A stretch of 64,000 nucleotides of DNA from Gottschalkia purinilytica (GCF_001190785.1 NZ_LGSS01000015.1:1-64000); one strand, 5' to 3'; shown: positions 1 to 8,397, counted from the stretch's first letter. The notes: a model not told the origin generated them from the letters alone. Translations and numbers: made by a program.

Positions 1-471
1 CTAAAGTTGAGTTTTATTTATTTCAGTTATTCTAGGAATTAACTGGCTTTTCACTGTTCAATTTTCAAAGTTCAAACTCGCTTAATAAGTTTATCATTTT
101 TGTCGTTCTTTGTCAAGAACTTTTTTATTTTTCATTTTTCTCTGTCGTCTTGCAGCGACTTTTTTACTTTATCATATTTTTTATATACTTGTCAATACTT
201 TTTTATTATTTAAAAATTTTTTTGGTTTTTTATATCAATTTTCAGTTATGTACATTTTAAGAGATAAACGTTAATTTACTATAATATATTAATATATTCA
301 ATTATTATTTAATAATAGTATTTTTTCTTTTCTTCTAAATATGACAACTGACATTGCAATGCTACAAAATATGTCATGGAATTGAAGTACATTAATTGGT
401 ATAATATGATGTATAAGTATTTAGTAGTTATATATTTTATATAAGTTTTAATCTGAAATGGAGATGATTAA
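1..471. other. Gene-free left end
   Basis: Bases 1-215 hold the leftward tandem promoters and leader described separately. Bases 216-471 are very AT-rich and must contain the promoter of the small rightward gene at 472, but no clear -35/-10 pair stands out. No RNA gene is seen here. Confidence 0.5.
88..195 (-). promoter_or_regulatory. Tandem sigma-A promoters, probably of an rRNA operon beyond the left edge
   Basis: Two strong promoters read leftwards. Upstream one: TTGACA (190-195), 18-bp spacer, TAAAGT (166-171). Downstream one: TTGACA (111-116), 17-bp spacer, TAAACT (88-93). They are followed by a leader containing TTTGAAAATTGAACAGTG (minus strand, about 51-70), a sequence type I know from clostridial rRNA leaders. 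No ORF follows before the edge. The rRNA assignment is inference, because the 16S gene itself is not in the window. Confidence 0.65.
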
Positions 472-666
472 ATGAACTTTATAATACTAGTTATATTTCT
501 GATTCCTGTACTGCTATTTCAAAGTTTCATAATATCAGATTTAATGAATACTTTAATTAAAGGTTCTAAAAAATCAGGTGGAAATAATACTGACTCTAAA
601 CGTAGTACAAGCATAAATTCTAATAGATCAAAATCTAGAAGTTCAAGTTTGACTATACTAAAGTAG
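472..666 (+). CDS. Small membrane protein with Ser/Lys/Arg-rich tail, unknown
   Basis: This 64-residue ORF has a GGAGATG ribosome site 5 bases before the ATG. Residues 2-23 form one hydrophobic helix, followed by a positively charged, Ser/Asn-rich tail (residues 30-64), so a membrane-anchored protein with a cytoplasmic basic tail is likely. It ends 2 bases before a hairpin that can terminate it. No family is recognised. The good ribosome site and the terminator support a real gene, but the length leaves room for doubt. Confidence 0.55.
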   Translation: MNFIILVIFLIPVLLFQSFIISDLMNTLIKGSKKSGGNNTDSKRSTSINSNRSKSRSSSLTILK

Positions 667-668
667 TT

Positions 669-699
669 AAAACACGATGTTATATAAACACCGTGTTTT
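669..699. terminator. Bidirectional terminator
   Basis: AAAACACG (669-676) pairs with CGTGTTTT (692-699), with an inner TGT/ACA pair. It lies between the convergent small membrane gene and the L25/Ctc gene and overlaps the stop codon of the latter. Confidence 0.7.
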
Positions 700-1315
700 A
701 TTTTCCCTCAATCTCTTTAGGGATATCTTCTGGAGTTATTTCATCTGAATATTTTTCAGCAGACTCCATCTTACCTGAAGAAAGCGAAGCTATTACATCT
801 TCTCTGCCATTTAGTACTGTAAGTTCTTCACCTATTTCCACATCTGAAACTCTAATAGATTCACCTATTCCTAACTGCGATACATCCACAGATACAAACT
901 TAGGTATTTCATTAGGATAACATTCCACATCTAACTTATCCATCTGTTGTTGAATAATTCCACTACTAACAGTATATTCTTTCCCGGTCAATAAAACAGG
1001 TACAGATGTTTGAATCTTTTCCGTACTATCTACCTGTTGTAAATCAATATGAATTATATCCTTTTCAAACGCATCCCTTTGTATATCTTTTATCATAGCA
1101 GTATACATATTACCTTCTATAGATAAACTTACTAGGGCGTTCTCCCCATAATCTCTTACTATGTTACTTAACTCTTTAGAGTCTATTTCTATAGGATAAT
1201 TAGAAAAGTTTCTTCCATATAATATAGCTGGAATAAATCCTCTATTCCTAGTCCTATTAGACTGTCTACTTCCTACCTCACTTCTCATAGCACAACTCAT
1301 CATACTTTGATTCAT
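698..1315 (-). CDS. ctc: 50S ribosomal protein L25 / general stress protein Ctc
   Basis: L25-family protein with the long Ctc architecture: an N-terminal L25 5S rRNA-binding domain (about residues 1-95, with RNRGFIPAILYGRN) and a C-terminal TL5-type beta domain (about 95-180, with VDVSQLGIGESIRVSDVE), then an acidic tail. It binds 5S rRNA in the large subunit; in Bacillus Ctc is stress-induced. The ATG at 1315 is chosen because AGGAGG lies 7 bases upstream of it; an earlier in-frame ATG (1354) has no such site. It is a single gene. Confidence 0.88.
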   Translation of the reverse strand: MNQSMMSCAMRSEVGSRQSNRTRNRGFIPAILYGRNFSNYPIEIDSKELSNIVRDYGENALVSLSIEGNMYTAMIKDIQRDAFEKDIIHIDLQQVDSTEKIQTSVPVLLTGKEYTVSSGIIQQQMDKLDVECYPNEIPKFVSVDVSQLGIGESIRVSDVEIGEELTVLNGREDVIASLSSGKMESAEKYSDEITPEDIPKEIEGK

Positions 1316-1473
1316 TTCCCATACCTCCTTCTTTCTAAACTTAAGTATGTCCATTGTTAAAGATTTTAAACATAGAAAGATTTAGAGTAATAGAAAAAAC
1401 AAGATGGCTGGTTGTTTTCTTAATTCTACTGTAATTTTTATGTAGTAAGTATTTTTTTGATATTTAAATAATA

Positions 1474-1520
1474 TTAGCTTGTTGATACTTACTTGATATA
1501 ATAAGTATTCAACAAGCTAA
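1474..1520. terminator. Long stem-loop downstream of the Yip1 gene
   Basis: TTAGCTTGTTGATACTTA (1474-1491) pairs with the reverse arm at 1502-1520 with one bulge. The leftward transcript from bofA/Yip1 would end here. The T-run is weak on the minus strand and somewhat better on the plus strand, so it could also be an mRNA-stabilising hairpin. Confidence 0.5.
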
Positions 1521-1612
1521 AAGTTTTTAGGTTTTATATAGTTTTATATTCATAGTAATCATTTTTATATATGGTAATTCTTATATCTGTAAATAACTTA
1601 TTATTAAGCAAA

Positions 1613-2275
1613 TTACATATTCATTAATATTCCACTTCTTATCATCTCTAAACTAGATGGATCAAACATAGTAATTGCTACTGTTGCAATTATTCCTATA
1701 AATAGACCTATAAAAGCGCATATAATTATTACAGGAATAAAGTATAGTAAACAAGATTTTCCTCCACCCATTTTATAAGTTTCACCTATAGCAAATATCG
1801 ATAGAACAATACTCCATATCATAGATGCAATACTTATTATAAGTCCTAATATTTGATTATTGAAATACATAGCTACTAAGTGAATACAACCTAAAATAAG
1901 TGATGGAACTCCTGCATATGCTAATGTTACAAATAAGTTCTTACCTTTCCCCTCGTAACCAAAGAACTCTGCTAATAAGTGGTATATTGATGTAGTAATG
2001 AAATGACCTATTGGAGAAAGAAACATAATTGCAAAAATCATAAATAGAGTAAAGAATCCTCTCATATCTACCATATCTATTACGTCTTGAGACATATCCC
2101 CAGTACCATTTATGGTATTCAAAAGTATTTTTTCATTTAAGAAAAATAATGAATAGATTAAAGGAATTACTACAATTAGAATTAATGATTCCAGTATTGA
2201 AGGTTTTTCATTAACTTCTCTTAATACTTCTTTAGGTCTATAAATCATACCTATAAATTTGTTTAAAAATTTCAT
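1613..2275 (-). CDS. Yip1-domain integral membrane protein
   Basis: This 220-residue protein has five predicted membrane helices and the layout of bacterial Yip1-domain proteins: a short cytoplasmic N-terminus with RPKEVLREV, then hydrophobic segments near 28-45, 72-100, 115-137, 140-165 and 178-205. The molecular role of bacterial Yip1 proteins is not established. It starts 21 bases after bofA ends and has its own AAGGAGGG site, so the two are probably cotranscribed. The Yip1 assignment is from overall pattern, not a search. Confidence 0.7.
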   Translation of the reverse strand: MKFLNKFIGMIYRPKEVLREVNEKPSILESLILIVVIPLIYSLFFLNEKILLNTINGTGDMSQDVIDMVDMRGFFTLFMIFAIMFLSPIGHFITTSIYHLLAEFFGYEGKGKNLFVTLAYAGVPSLILGCIHLVAMYFNNQILGLIISIASMIWSIVLSIFAIGETYKMGGGKSCLLYFIPVIIICAFIGLFIGIIATVAITMFDPSSLEMIRSGILMNM

Positions 2276-2296
2276 TTTTTCCCTCCTTAATTATTA

Positions 2297-2566
2297 CTAA
2301 ATTAGATATTTTAATATCAATAATAGAATCACCCCTGGAACGCCTAAAAATCCTGTTACAAGTGCAGTCACAGGGTTTATACCTAAAGATATTCCTACTA
2401 CGCTACCAACAATATTAATTACAAATAAAATTATACCTCCTATTATTCCATTAACAATAAGTTTAAATATAATTTTAATTGGTATAACCAATAGCCAACC
2501 TATAAGATATAAAAGAACAAGTCCTACTCCAAAAGCAATTATTCCGCTAAGTTCTACTCCTGCCAT
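2297..2566 (-). CDS. bofA: BofA-family inhibitor of pro-sigma-K processing
   Basis: This 89-residue hydrophobic protein has the BofA signature (a central KLIVNGIIGGIILFVINIVG segment and a C-terminal GINPVTALVTGFLGVPGVILL segment). In Bacillus BofA sits in the outer forespore membrane and holds the SpoIVFB protease inactive until the sigma-K checkpoint clears. In Bacillus bofA lies next to recR-dnaX; here 4.9 kb of other genes separate it from recR. A GAGGTG site precedes the ATG. Whether it acts on sigma-K in this organism cannot be told from the window. Confidence 0.85.
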   Translation of the reverse strand: MAGVELSGIIAFGVGLVLLYLIGWLLVIPIKIIFKLIVNGIIGGIILFVINIVGSVVGISLGINPVTALVTGFLGVPGVILLLILKYLI

Positions 2567-3054
2567 ATAAGTTCACCTCTTTATAAATATTATTCATATT
2601 AGTTTAATCTGTGTTCGTTTATTCTAAATATATAATTTCAATATTTAAAATATGTCTTAACCATATTATTTTACACCATTATATGTGTTAACATATCTTC
2701 ATAAAACTATATTAATACATATACCCCTACTGTACAATATATATATTTTCTCCTCCTTAAAAGTTTAGTCTTACTATTCTATCATAATGTCGAAATTGAA
2801 TAATATATTATCCCTCAATTGCTCTACTCTACCATAAGTATGTGCTAATTTATAATATGTCGTAATAAATTATAATATTTTACATACTAATTTATTCTCC
2901 TTCATTATCTAATCAAGAATGATATTAAAGAATCTTTATCTATAAAACAATTCTATTAAATATAACGATAGAATATATTAATATAGTATAAAATTGTAAA
3001 ACGATAATATCTTTAAAATATCATACTTTATAAAAAATTAAAACCAGAGGTAAG
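2567..3054. other. Gene-free stretch between bofA and ytrH
   Basis: This is a 488-base AT-rich divergent intergenic region holding the promoters of bofA (leftward) and ytrH (rightward). A CATACTTT at 3022-3029 resembles the -10 element of sigma-E promoters, which would suit ytrH, but a matching -35 is not convincing. Nothing coding is seen. Confidence 0.4.
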
Positions 3055-3402
3055 GTGACTTGCACTATGATCTTTTTTAGTAATCTTTTATATACATTCT
3101 TAATTGCTTTTGGAGTAGTTATTGGAGCTAGTTTCTTTGCAGGTATAGGAGCACTAATTAACAATCATCCCCCTTTTAAAACTATGCTTGATGTATCTAG
3201 CTCTATAAAAATATGGGCAGTAGCAGTAGGACTAGGAGGAACTTTTTCTTCTTTTCAAATAATAGAACAAGGTCTTCTTAAGGGGGAAATTAGATCTATA
3301 ATTAAACAAATAGCATTTATTATGTCTGCTTTAGTTGGCTCAAATTTGGGCTATTTCGTAATAAAATTACTTGAAAAGTGTGGTAATTTATGGATAGAAT
3401 AA
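3055..3402 (+). CDS. ytrH: Sporulation membrane protein YtrH
   Basis: This 115-residue, mostly hydrophobic protein has the YtrH pattern: an N-terminal helix with FLIAFGVVIGASFFAGIGALI, a DVSSSIKIWAVAVGLGGTF loop, and a third helix near 85-105. In Bacillus ytrH and ytrI are made in the mother cell under sigma-E and are needed for efficient sporulation; their biochemistry is unknown. Start is GTG 3055 (GAGG nearby) or ATG 3067 (AAGGTGA upstream); the sequence does not decide. It overlaps ytrI by 13 bases, so the pair is translationally coupled. Confidence 0.82.
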   Translation: MTCTMIFFSNLLYTFLIAFGVVIGASFFAGIGALINNHPPFKTMLDVSSSIKIWAVAVGLGGTFSSFQIIEQGLLKGEIRSIIKQIAFIMSALVGSNLGYFVIKLLEKCGNLWIE

Positions 3403-3875
3403 AAAAAACAAGTTTTAAACTTTTTTTCTCCATAACAACTGGCATAATAGTTGGAATACTTCTTGGTGTTTCTATATCAAGTGCTTTGGTAAGCTATAGA
3501 ATAGATCAGTATATTAGAAACATTCAATATCTTGAATCAGTCATAGAAGATAAGGAAATTCGTTTGAAAAAGTTAGAAGAATCTATAAATAGTCAAAAAT
3601 TAATCCTTAAAGATATAAAGATTGTCTTAATTCATAAAGATGAAAAAAATAATAAAAATGATGAAATTGATAAGATTTCTTTAGAAAAGTCTATTAAAGA
3701 AAAATATATTAAACTTCTTGGAAAAGAAGTAACAACTATTAATGTAGATATTATAGATGCAATTATTGATAAGAGGATCATGAAAATAGGTGAAAAAGAG
3801 TACAAGTTAAAAGTTAGTAAGATATTCCTAACAGATATACTAGAAATTTGGGTAGAAACAAAATTAGAAGAATAA
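3390..3875 (+). CDS. ytrI: Sporulation membrane protein YtrI
   Basis: This 161-residue protein has one N-terminal membrane helix (about residues 12-32), a coiled-coil stretch (about 38-95, rich in Lys/Glu) and a small C-terminal domain. This layout and its position directly after ytrH identify it as YtrI. The ATG lies inside the last codons of ytrH. A strong hairpin terminator follows at 3890-3934, so ytrHI is a two-gene unit. Sequence similarity across YtrI proteins is low, so context carries much of the call. Confidence 0.75.
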   Translation: MDRIKKTSFKLFFSITTGIIVGILLGVSISSALVSYRIDQYIRNIQYLESVIEDKEIRLKKLEESINSQKLILKDIKIVLIHKDEKNNKNDEIDKISLEKSIKEKYIKLLGKEVTTINVDIIDAIIDKRIMKIGEKEYKLKVSKIFLTDILEIWVETKLEE

Positions 3876-3889
3876 AGAAAAGTAAAATA

Positions 3890-3934
3890 AAAAACATGGC
3901 ATGAATAATATTTTTTCTTTTAAGCCATGTTTTT
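3890..3934 (+). terminator. Terminator after ytrHI
   Basis: AAAAACATGGC (3890-3900) pairs perfectly with GCCATGTTTTT (3924-3934), with a U-rich 3' side for the rightward transcript. Confidence 0.75.
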
Positions 3935-4026
3935 AATATTCTGTTTTGTACTAAGCATTAAAAAAATAGTTAATTTTCATTTATAGTAAAAGATAATACC
4001 TAATTATATACTTCACCTTTAGGGAA

Positions 4027-4446
4027 CTAATGTCCCTTATGCTTCTCTTTCTTTTTTTGCTGTTTTAGTTGGAATTTCAGTTCTTTTTGTTCTTCTTTAC
4101 GCAATTTTTTATATTTTTTCCGTTCTAACTTACTAGCTTTCAAAGATTCTTTGATTGCTTCCTGAGCTTTTGTTCCTATACTTTGATTATTAATTTCTTT
4201 TCTTACTTGTCTTTGTAGCCTTTTTGGATTTATTCTTTTCTCTTTAAATTCAGAAGATGACTTATTGGAACTAAATTTTAGATTATAATACTCTTTAAGA
4301 ATCCATTCGTATACTTCATAATCTTTAGGCTCTGAACCAAAGACTGTTTTTGATACCTTATAAATATCTGAGTCTTCAACCTCTACTATACAACTCCAAA
4401 ACGGGCTATCAAAATATACAGTAAGTTTTGACTTGATTTTATTCAA
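4027..4446 (-). CDS. yjdF: YjdF-family protein (DUF2992)
   Basis: This 139-residue protein has an N-terminal domain starting KLTVYFDSPFWSCIVE with VFGSEPKDYEVYEWI, then a long, very basic C-terminal region (about residues 75-139, mainly Lys/Glu/Gln), the known YjdF layout. The function is unknown; the Bacillus homologue is switched on by azaaromatic compounds through an RNA element in its leader, so a role in coping with such toxins is thought likely. The start is TTG, 6 bases after AGGAGGG. The leader carries a matching riboswitch candidate. Confidence 0.85.
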   Translation of the reverse strand: MNKIKSKLTVYFDSPFWSCIVEVEDSDIYKVSKTVFGSEPKDYEVYEWILKEYYNLKFSSNKSSSEFKEKRINPKRLQRQVRKEINNQSIGTKAQEAIKESLKASKLERKKYKKLRKEEQKELKFQLKQQKKKEKHKGH

Positions 4447-4449
4447 TTG

Positions 4450-4570
4450 TATCCCTCCTAATTAACTTCTTAACTGAGAATGGACAACCCAGGAGGGCAG
4501 GTTACTGCTATCTTTTATTATAGATAGGTTCGGACTACCAACCGAAACTGTGTTTTTATCTCTATCTAAA
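4450..4570 (-). ncRNA. yjdF-type (azaaromatic-sensing) riboswitch candidate
   Basis: The leader of yjdF has several paired segments (for example TTCGGTT/AACCGAA around 4530-4552 and ATAGAT/ATCTAT near 4522-4565), the unpaired stretches GGTAGTCC and CCTGCCCTCCTGGG, and ends at the ribosome site of yjdF. Known yjdF RNAs bind azaaromatic ligands and raise translation of yjdF by freeing the ribosome site. Position and conserved-looking segments support the call; boundaries are approximate and no covariance model was run. Confidence 0.75.
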
Positions 4571-4599
4571 ATTTATCATGTACAGCTTTATGCTGTCAA
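4570..4599 (-). promoter_or_regulatory. Promoter of yjdF
   Basis: TTGACA (4594-4599), 18-bp spacer, TAAATT (4570-4575), placed so that transcription starts just upstream of the riboswitch candidate. Confidence 0.6.
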
Positions 4600-4698
4600 C
4601 AAGTCACCTTTTTTAATCACTTAGCTTTCTCACTCTTACTCTAATACTTCTAGACCAATAAAAATAACTTTTATCTATTAAGTCATTTTCTATTTCTT

Positions 4699-5520
4699 TT
4701 AATTAAGTCTCACTATTAAATAATCATCATAATATTCAAACCCTAATGTAGTATAGGCCTTAACGGCAGGTATGTTATTCTTTTTAACAGAAAGAGTTGG
4801 TACCTTACCTCTCGCAATAATTCTAGTACACATTTGAGATACAATTGCTTTACAATACCCCTTACCTCTTTCTTCTTTAATTGTATAGACACTACCAATC
4901 TGGTTAGTTCTATGAGTATATACCTGTACACATGCTTGTGCTACCATTTTATTATTCTTTTCTGCAATAATAAATTCTTCTTCTTTCCCTCTTTGCGCTA
5001 ATGTTTCCCTAATATCTTCTCTTGTTACAGTCTGATTAAATCCATTAGCACGTGCATCTACAATAAAATCAACTATATCTTCACTATTTATTTCATTTAC
5101 ATTTATAAAGTTTATTTCATCCAATATGAAAGGTTTGAAAGCTTTGTTTATAAAATAATAGCTTTCATCATATTCCCAAATTTCTTTATGACCTTTAATT
5201 TTTTCGTATAATGGTTTTATAACTTTACTCATGCCAAGTAAAAATTCAAATTTTCTATCCTTCATTAGTTCTGCAAATAAAGGTATAGCTTCATCATCCT
5301 CGTAGTGAGGTATACAACTTCCAAGATTATAGAAAGGTAAAATGCCTTTTAGCACTTCTCCGTCGAAAAATCCATAGTAATCTGCACATCTTCTTGTGTC
5401 TCTTATATTATCAATACCAAATTCAATAATATTGGCATATAAAAATGATGTTGCAATCTCATTTCTTTTGAGATATTCTAAAATCATCTTTTCATCAGCC
5501 TGTGTAAGTAATCTAATCAT
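4699..5520 (-). CDS. GNAT-family N-acetyltransferase
   Basis: The C-terminal half (about residues 140-270) is a GNAT fold: FIIAEKNNKMVAQACVQVYTH, then the acetyl-CoA loop region KEERGKGYCKAIVSQMCTRI and SVKKNNIPAVKAYTTLGFEYYDDYLIVR. The N-terminal half is a second, degenerate GNAT-like region, as in the ~280-residue two-lobed family. The substrate cannot be told. The ATG at 5520 has GGGGGTGG just upstream; the longer GTG start at 5529 would sit inside that site. It is separate from the next GNAT gene. Confidence 0.75.
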   Translation of the reverse strand: MIRLLTQADEKMILEYLKRNEIATSFLYANIIEFGIDNIRDTRRCADYYGFFDGEVLKGILPFYNLGSCIPHYEDDEAIPLFAELMKDRKFEFLLGMSKVIKPLYEKIKGHKEIWEYDESYYFINKAFKPFILDEINFINVNEINSEDIVDFIVDARANGFNQTVTREDIRETLAQRGKEEEFIIAEKNNKMVAQACVQVYTHRTNQIGSVYTIKEERGKGYCKAIVSQMCTRIIARGKVPTLSVKKNNIPAVKAYTTLGFEYYDDYLIVRLN

Positions 5521-5617
5521 CAATACCACCCCCTAGAAATATAAAAAATCTCTCAGAATCACTCGCAAGGATGACTCCGAAGGGTCATAACCTTTATGTA
5601 GGATTTTGCAATAAAGT

Positions 5618-6082
5618 CTATTCATTTATCTGCTCTAAAATTACCCTTCTTTTATAAAAACCATATTTTTTGTAAAATTCTAATACACTTTCGTTTCCTT
5701 CTGCTACTCCTATTATTTTTGTTTTTACTTTATTGATATTTAACCATTCTAATGCCCTATTCATTAATTTATCACCTAAACCATACTTACGATATTCTTT
5801 CTCAATAAAAAGAGAATCAACTTCTCCAATTAAGTCCTTATTTATTGTACTAATGCAATAACCTATATATAAATCTTTTTCCTTATCTTTAATTAAATCT
5901 ACTTTGAGCTTTAAATTCTTGTCGTTAATAAACTGGTTCTTTCTAACTTCAAAATTCAGATTTTTGAACTTATCAGAAAAATAATTGGAGTTAATTTTAT
6001 GATGTTTATTCAATTTTTCCCATAAAGGTTGTACTAAATCAAGTAATTCTATATTCCCATTTGTAAATTCAAAATTGTCCAT
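5618..6082 (-). CDS. GNAT-family N-acetyltransferase
   Basis: This 154-residue single-domain GNAT has DLYIGYCISTINKDLIGEVDSLFIEKEYRKYGLGDKLMNRALEWL, where YRKYGLGDKL is the acetyl-CoA pyrophosphate-binding motif (R/Q-x-x-G-x-G/A type), and ends GNESVLEFYKKYGFYKRRV. It probably acetylates a small molecule or peptide. The ribosome site is GAGGGGA. About 97 bases separate it from the preceding GNAT, with a small UUCG-type hairpin between them. Confidence 0.8.
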   Translation of the reverse strand: MDNFEFTNGNIELLDLVQPLWEKLNKHHKINSNYFSDKFKNLNFEVRKNQFINDKNLKLKVDLIKDKEKDLYIGYCISTINKDLIGEVDSLFIEKEYRKYGLGDKLMNRALEWLNINKVKTKIIGVAEGNESVLEFYKKYGFYKRRVILEQINE

Positions 6083-6255
6083 ATATAATCCCCTCTAAAT
6101 TTAAAATATTTTACTACTAACCAACATATGTAGCATGTCAAATAAGAACAAGAATGTCTTTCTTAGAATTATAATTATCTACTCTTATATCTAGGATCAA
6201 ATTTACTTACTTTTTAAATATTATCGTATTTTTCTTCCATATCATCAATACAGTC

Positions 6256-7077
6256 TTATCCATTTATTTTTCGTACTGGAAACTGAATTTCAGTTATGAA
6301 TTCATCCTGATCTGAAGTTATCCACTCTCCCTTTAGGTATAATTCCCTCTGAGGCCCAATGATTTCATACTTATTCTCTTCAATCCATTTGGAAATGGCA
6401 TTATAAGCCATATGAAGAGTTTGATATGATCCTTTATGAATGACACATGCCATTTCTTTTACACTCTCAAGCTTTTTAATCTTGATTCTCTTAGTATCAG
6501 GCAAGTCTCCATCAATTGGTTCAACTACTTCAGCATCAACACACTCTTCCTTATATCCTATATCATGGTATATAATCATACATGGTGGAACTATCTTAGC
6601 ACCGTGCTTTTCTATATGTCCTGCCAGCTCTTCCCACAAATGTCCTTGTTCACTATAGGTTGGAATAGTATCTCTTAGTGCTGCGACTCTCACAGGTTCA
6701 ATTTCTTTTAACACAATATCATATTTCATGATATATTCCTCCTGTTTATACATTTTAATGAAAGTTTCAATACGACTAAGTCTTGCTTGTTCATTCTTTA
6801 CTCTGTCTAGGATTTCTAAATGTTTCAATTCCAATAGAGTCCGTATTTGCTCCAAATCCATATTCTTATTTAATATCAAAGCAATCTCGTCTAGAGAAAA
6901 TCCAATATCCTTTAACGAAAGTATACGGTTTAGTCTCGGCATCTGACTCGCAGAGTAGTATCGATATCCTGTAAAAGAATCAATTTTTTCAGGCTGTAAC
7001 AATCCAAGACCGTCATAATGTCTTAGCGTTTTGACTGTCACTTTATTTAATCTTGCAAAATCTCCAATTTTAAACAT
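6256..7077 (-). CDS. MerR-family regulator with GyrI-like effector domain (BmrR type)
   Basis: Residues 1-70 are a MerR winged helix (FKIGDFARLNKVTVKTLRHY; GYRYYSASQMPRL), residues 75-115 the dimer coiled coil, and residues 120-273 a GyrI-like/BmrR C-terminal drug-binding domain (EEYIMKYDIVLKEIEPVRVAALRDTIPTY at its start). Such proteins bind cationic or aromatic compounds and remodel promoters with a 19-bp spacer. Exactly such a promoter lies upstream (7118-7148), so it probably controls its own transcription. The start is ATG 7077 after AGGTG. No drug exporter is adjacent. Confidence 0.85.
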   Translation of the reverse strand: MFKIGDFARLNKVTVKTLRHYDGLGLLQPEKIDSFTGYRYYSASQMPRLNRILSLKDIGFSLDEIALILNKNMDLEQIRTLLELKHLEILDRVKNEQARLSRIETFIKMYKQEEYIMKYDIVLKEIEPVRVAALRDTIPTYSEQGHLWEELAGHIEKHGAKIVPPCMIIYHDIGYKEECVDAEVVEPIDGDLPDTKRIKIKKLESVKEMACVIHKGSYQTLHMAYNAISKWIEENKYEIIGPQRELYLKGEWITSDQDEFITEIQFPVRKING

Positions 7078-7117
7078 TTTAATCACCTATATCCACATAT
7101 TTTAAGCCATCAAATAA

Positions 7118-7148
7118 ATGGTAAGCCCTCCCCTAACAGGAGAGTCAA
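7118..7148 (-). promoter_or_regulatory. MerR-type promoter with 19-bp spacer and dyad operator
   Basis: On the minus strand: TTGACT (7143-7148), a 19-bp spacer containing the dyad CTCC-tgttagg-GGAG, then TACCAT (7118-7123). The overlong spacer with a GC-rich dyad is the signature of MerR-family targets, and the sequence closely resembles the bmr promoter as I remember it. It lies 41 bases before the MerR gene, indicating autoregulation. Confidence 0.7.
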
Positions 7149-7298
7149 TAGAATTTTTTAAAAATATTCATTATAAGAAATTCTATATATAGTTGTGAAA
7201 AACTTTTTTATAATATACTTTTACTCTTTTAGCACAATTCAACTTATAAATTTACTGACTTTACTAGATTCAAGTAAAAAGTTAAGTGAAGAAATAAA

Positions 7299-7343
7299 AA
7301 AACATGGTTTAAAGAAGATTTTATTCTTCTATAACCATGTTTT
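7299..7343 (-). terminator. Terminator of the dnaX-recR operon
   Basis: AAAACATGGTT (7299-7309) pairs perfectly with AACCATGTTTT (7333-7343), with an inner AGAAGA/TCTTCT pair. A run of T follows on the minus strand. It ends the leftward dnaX-ybaB-recR transcript. Confidence 0.75.
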
Positions 7344-7423
7344 CTATTCAGATTTATTTTCAATAATACAATTTCTCATAAAATAATAGAAGTTTATTCA
7401 CTTTATACAGTTTCTTATAAATA

Positions 7424-8032
7424 CTATATTTCTCTTCTTCCTTCTAATGCTTTTGACAATGTAACTTCATCCGCATACTCTAAATCTCCTCCTACAGGTA
7501 TTCCGTAAGCTAATCTTGTAGTTTTTATTCCCATAGGCTTTAGTAATTTTGAAATATACATTGAAGTAGCTTCTCCTTCAATAGTTGGATTAGTAGCCAA
7601 TATAACTTCTTTTACATTTCCCTCATATGCTCTTTGTAATAACTCTTTAATTTTTATATCTTCAGGTCCTATCCCTTCCATAGGAGATATAGTTCCATGT
7701 AGTACATGGTATAGACCATTAAACTCTTTAGTTTTTTCTATTGCAATAACATCTCTCGGATCTTCCACAACACAGATATAAGTTTCATCTCTTCTCTTAC
7801 TTTCACATATAGAACATGGATCTTTATCTGTTAAGTTACTACATACACTACAGTATCTTATATTTTTTTTAGCTTCTACTATTGCACTTGCTAATCCTTG
7901 TGCATCATTCGGACTCATATTTAATACATGAAAAGCTAATCTCTGAGCTGTTTTTTTTCCGATTCCAGGAAGCTTAGAAAATTCTTCTATTAAATTTGCT
8001 ACTGGATAAGCAAAGTATTCCACAAACATCAT
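7424..8032 (-). CDS. recR: Recombination mediator protein RecR
   Basis: RecR has, in order, an HhH motif ([20 protein letters not shown]), a C4 zinc finger ([16 protein letters not shown]), a Toprim domain ([15 protein letters not shown]...) and the C-terminal Walker-B-like part ([23 protein letters not shown]). With RecF and RecO it loads RecA at gaps during DNA repair. It is the last gene of dnaX-ybaB-recR. GGAGG lies directly before two adjacent ATG codons (8032 and 8029), and a downstream GTG is also possible, so the exact start is uncertain by a few codons. Confidence 0.95.
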   Translation of the reverse strand: MMFVEYFAYPVANLIEEFSKLPGIGKKTAQRLAFHVLNMSPNDAQGLASAIVEAKKNIRYCSVCSNLTDKDPCSICESKRRDETYICVVEDPRDVIAIEKTKEFNGLYHVLHGTISPMEGIGPEDIKIKELLQRAYEGNVKEVILATNPTIEGEATSMYISKLLKPMGIKTTRLAYGIPVGGDLEYADEVTLSKALEGRREI

Positions 8033-8067
8033 CCTCCAATAAAAAAGAAGAGCTAAAAACTTTAGCT

Positions 8068-8397
8068 CTAGAATAATCCTGGTAAGTTCATCCCACCAGT
8101 TAATTTTTGCATTTCTCCTGAAACCATTTCCTCTGCTTTTCTTAACGCTTCATTTGTTGCAGCAAGAATTAAATCTTGTAACATTTCAACATCATCTGGA
8201 TCTACTACATCTTTATCTATAACAATTGAAACAATTTCTTTTTTACCATTAGCTTTAACAGTAACTGCTCCACCACCAGCACTTGTTTCTACTTCTTTTT
8301 CTTCTAGTTCTGCTTGAAGTTCCACCATCTTCTTTTGCATTTTTTGAACTTGTTTCATCATATTACCCATGTTGCCACCCATACCAGGAAATTTCAT
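8068..8397 (-). CDS. YbaB/EbfC-family nucleoid-associated protein
   Basis: This 109-residue protein has the YbaB pattern: a Gly/Met-rich N-terminus, a helix with [23 protein letters not shown], then [21 protein letters not shown] and a C-terminal helix with [21 protein letters not shown]. YbaB dimers bind DNA without strong sequence preference. It lies between dnaX and recR as in most Firmicutes and has a GGAGG site. Confidence 0.95.
   Translation of the reverse strand: MKFPGMGGNMGNMMKQVQKMQKKMVELQAELEEKEVETSAGGGAVTVKANGKKEIVSIVIDKDVVDPDDVEMLQDLILAATNEALRKAEEMVSGEMQKLTGGMNLPGLF

Noticed and set aside
5530-5617. Hairpin with TTCG loop between the two GNAT genes as a riboswitch
   Set aside because: The stem is short and imperfect (ATGAC/GTCAT) and matches no class I know; at most a weak terminator.
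7195-7386. 63-codon plus-strand ORF
   Set aside because: It runs through the recR terminator hairpin, lacks a ribosome site and has low-complexity composition.
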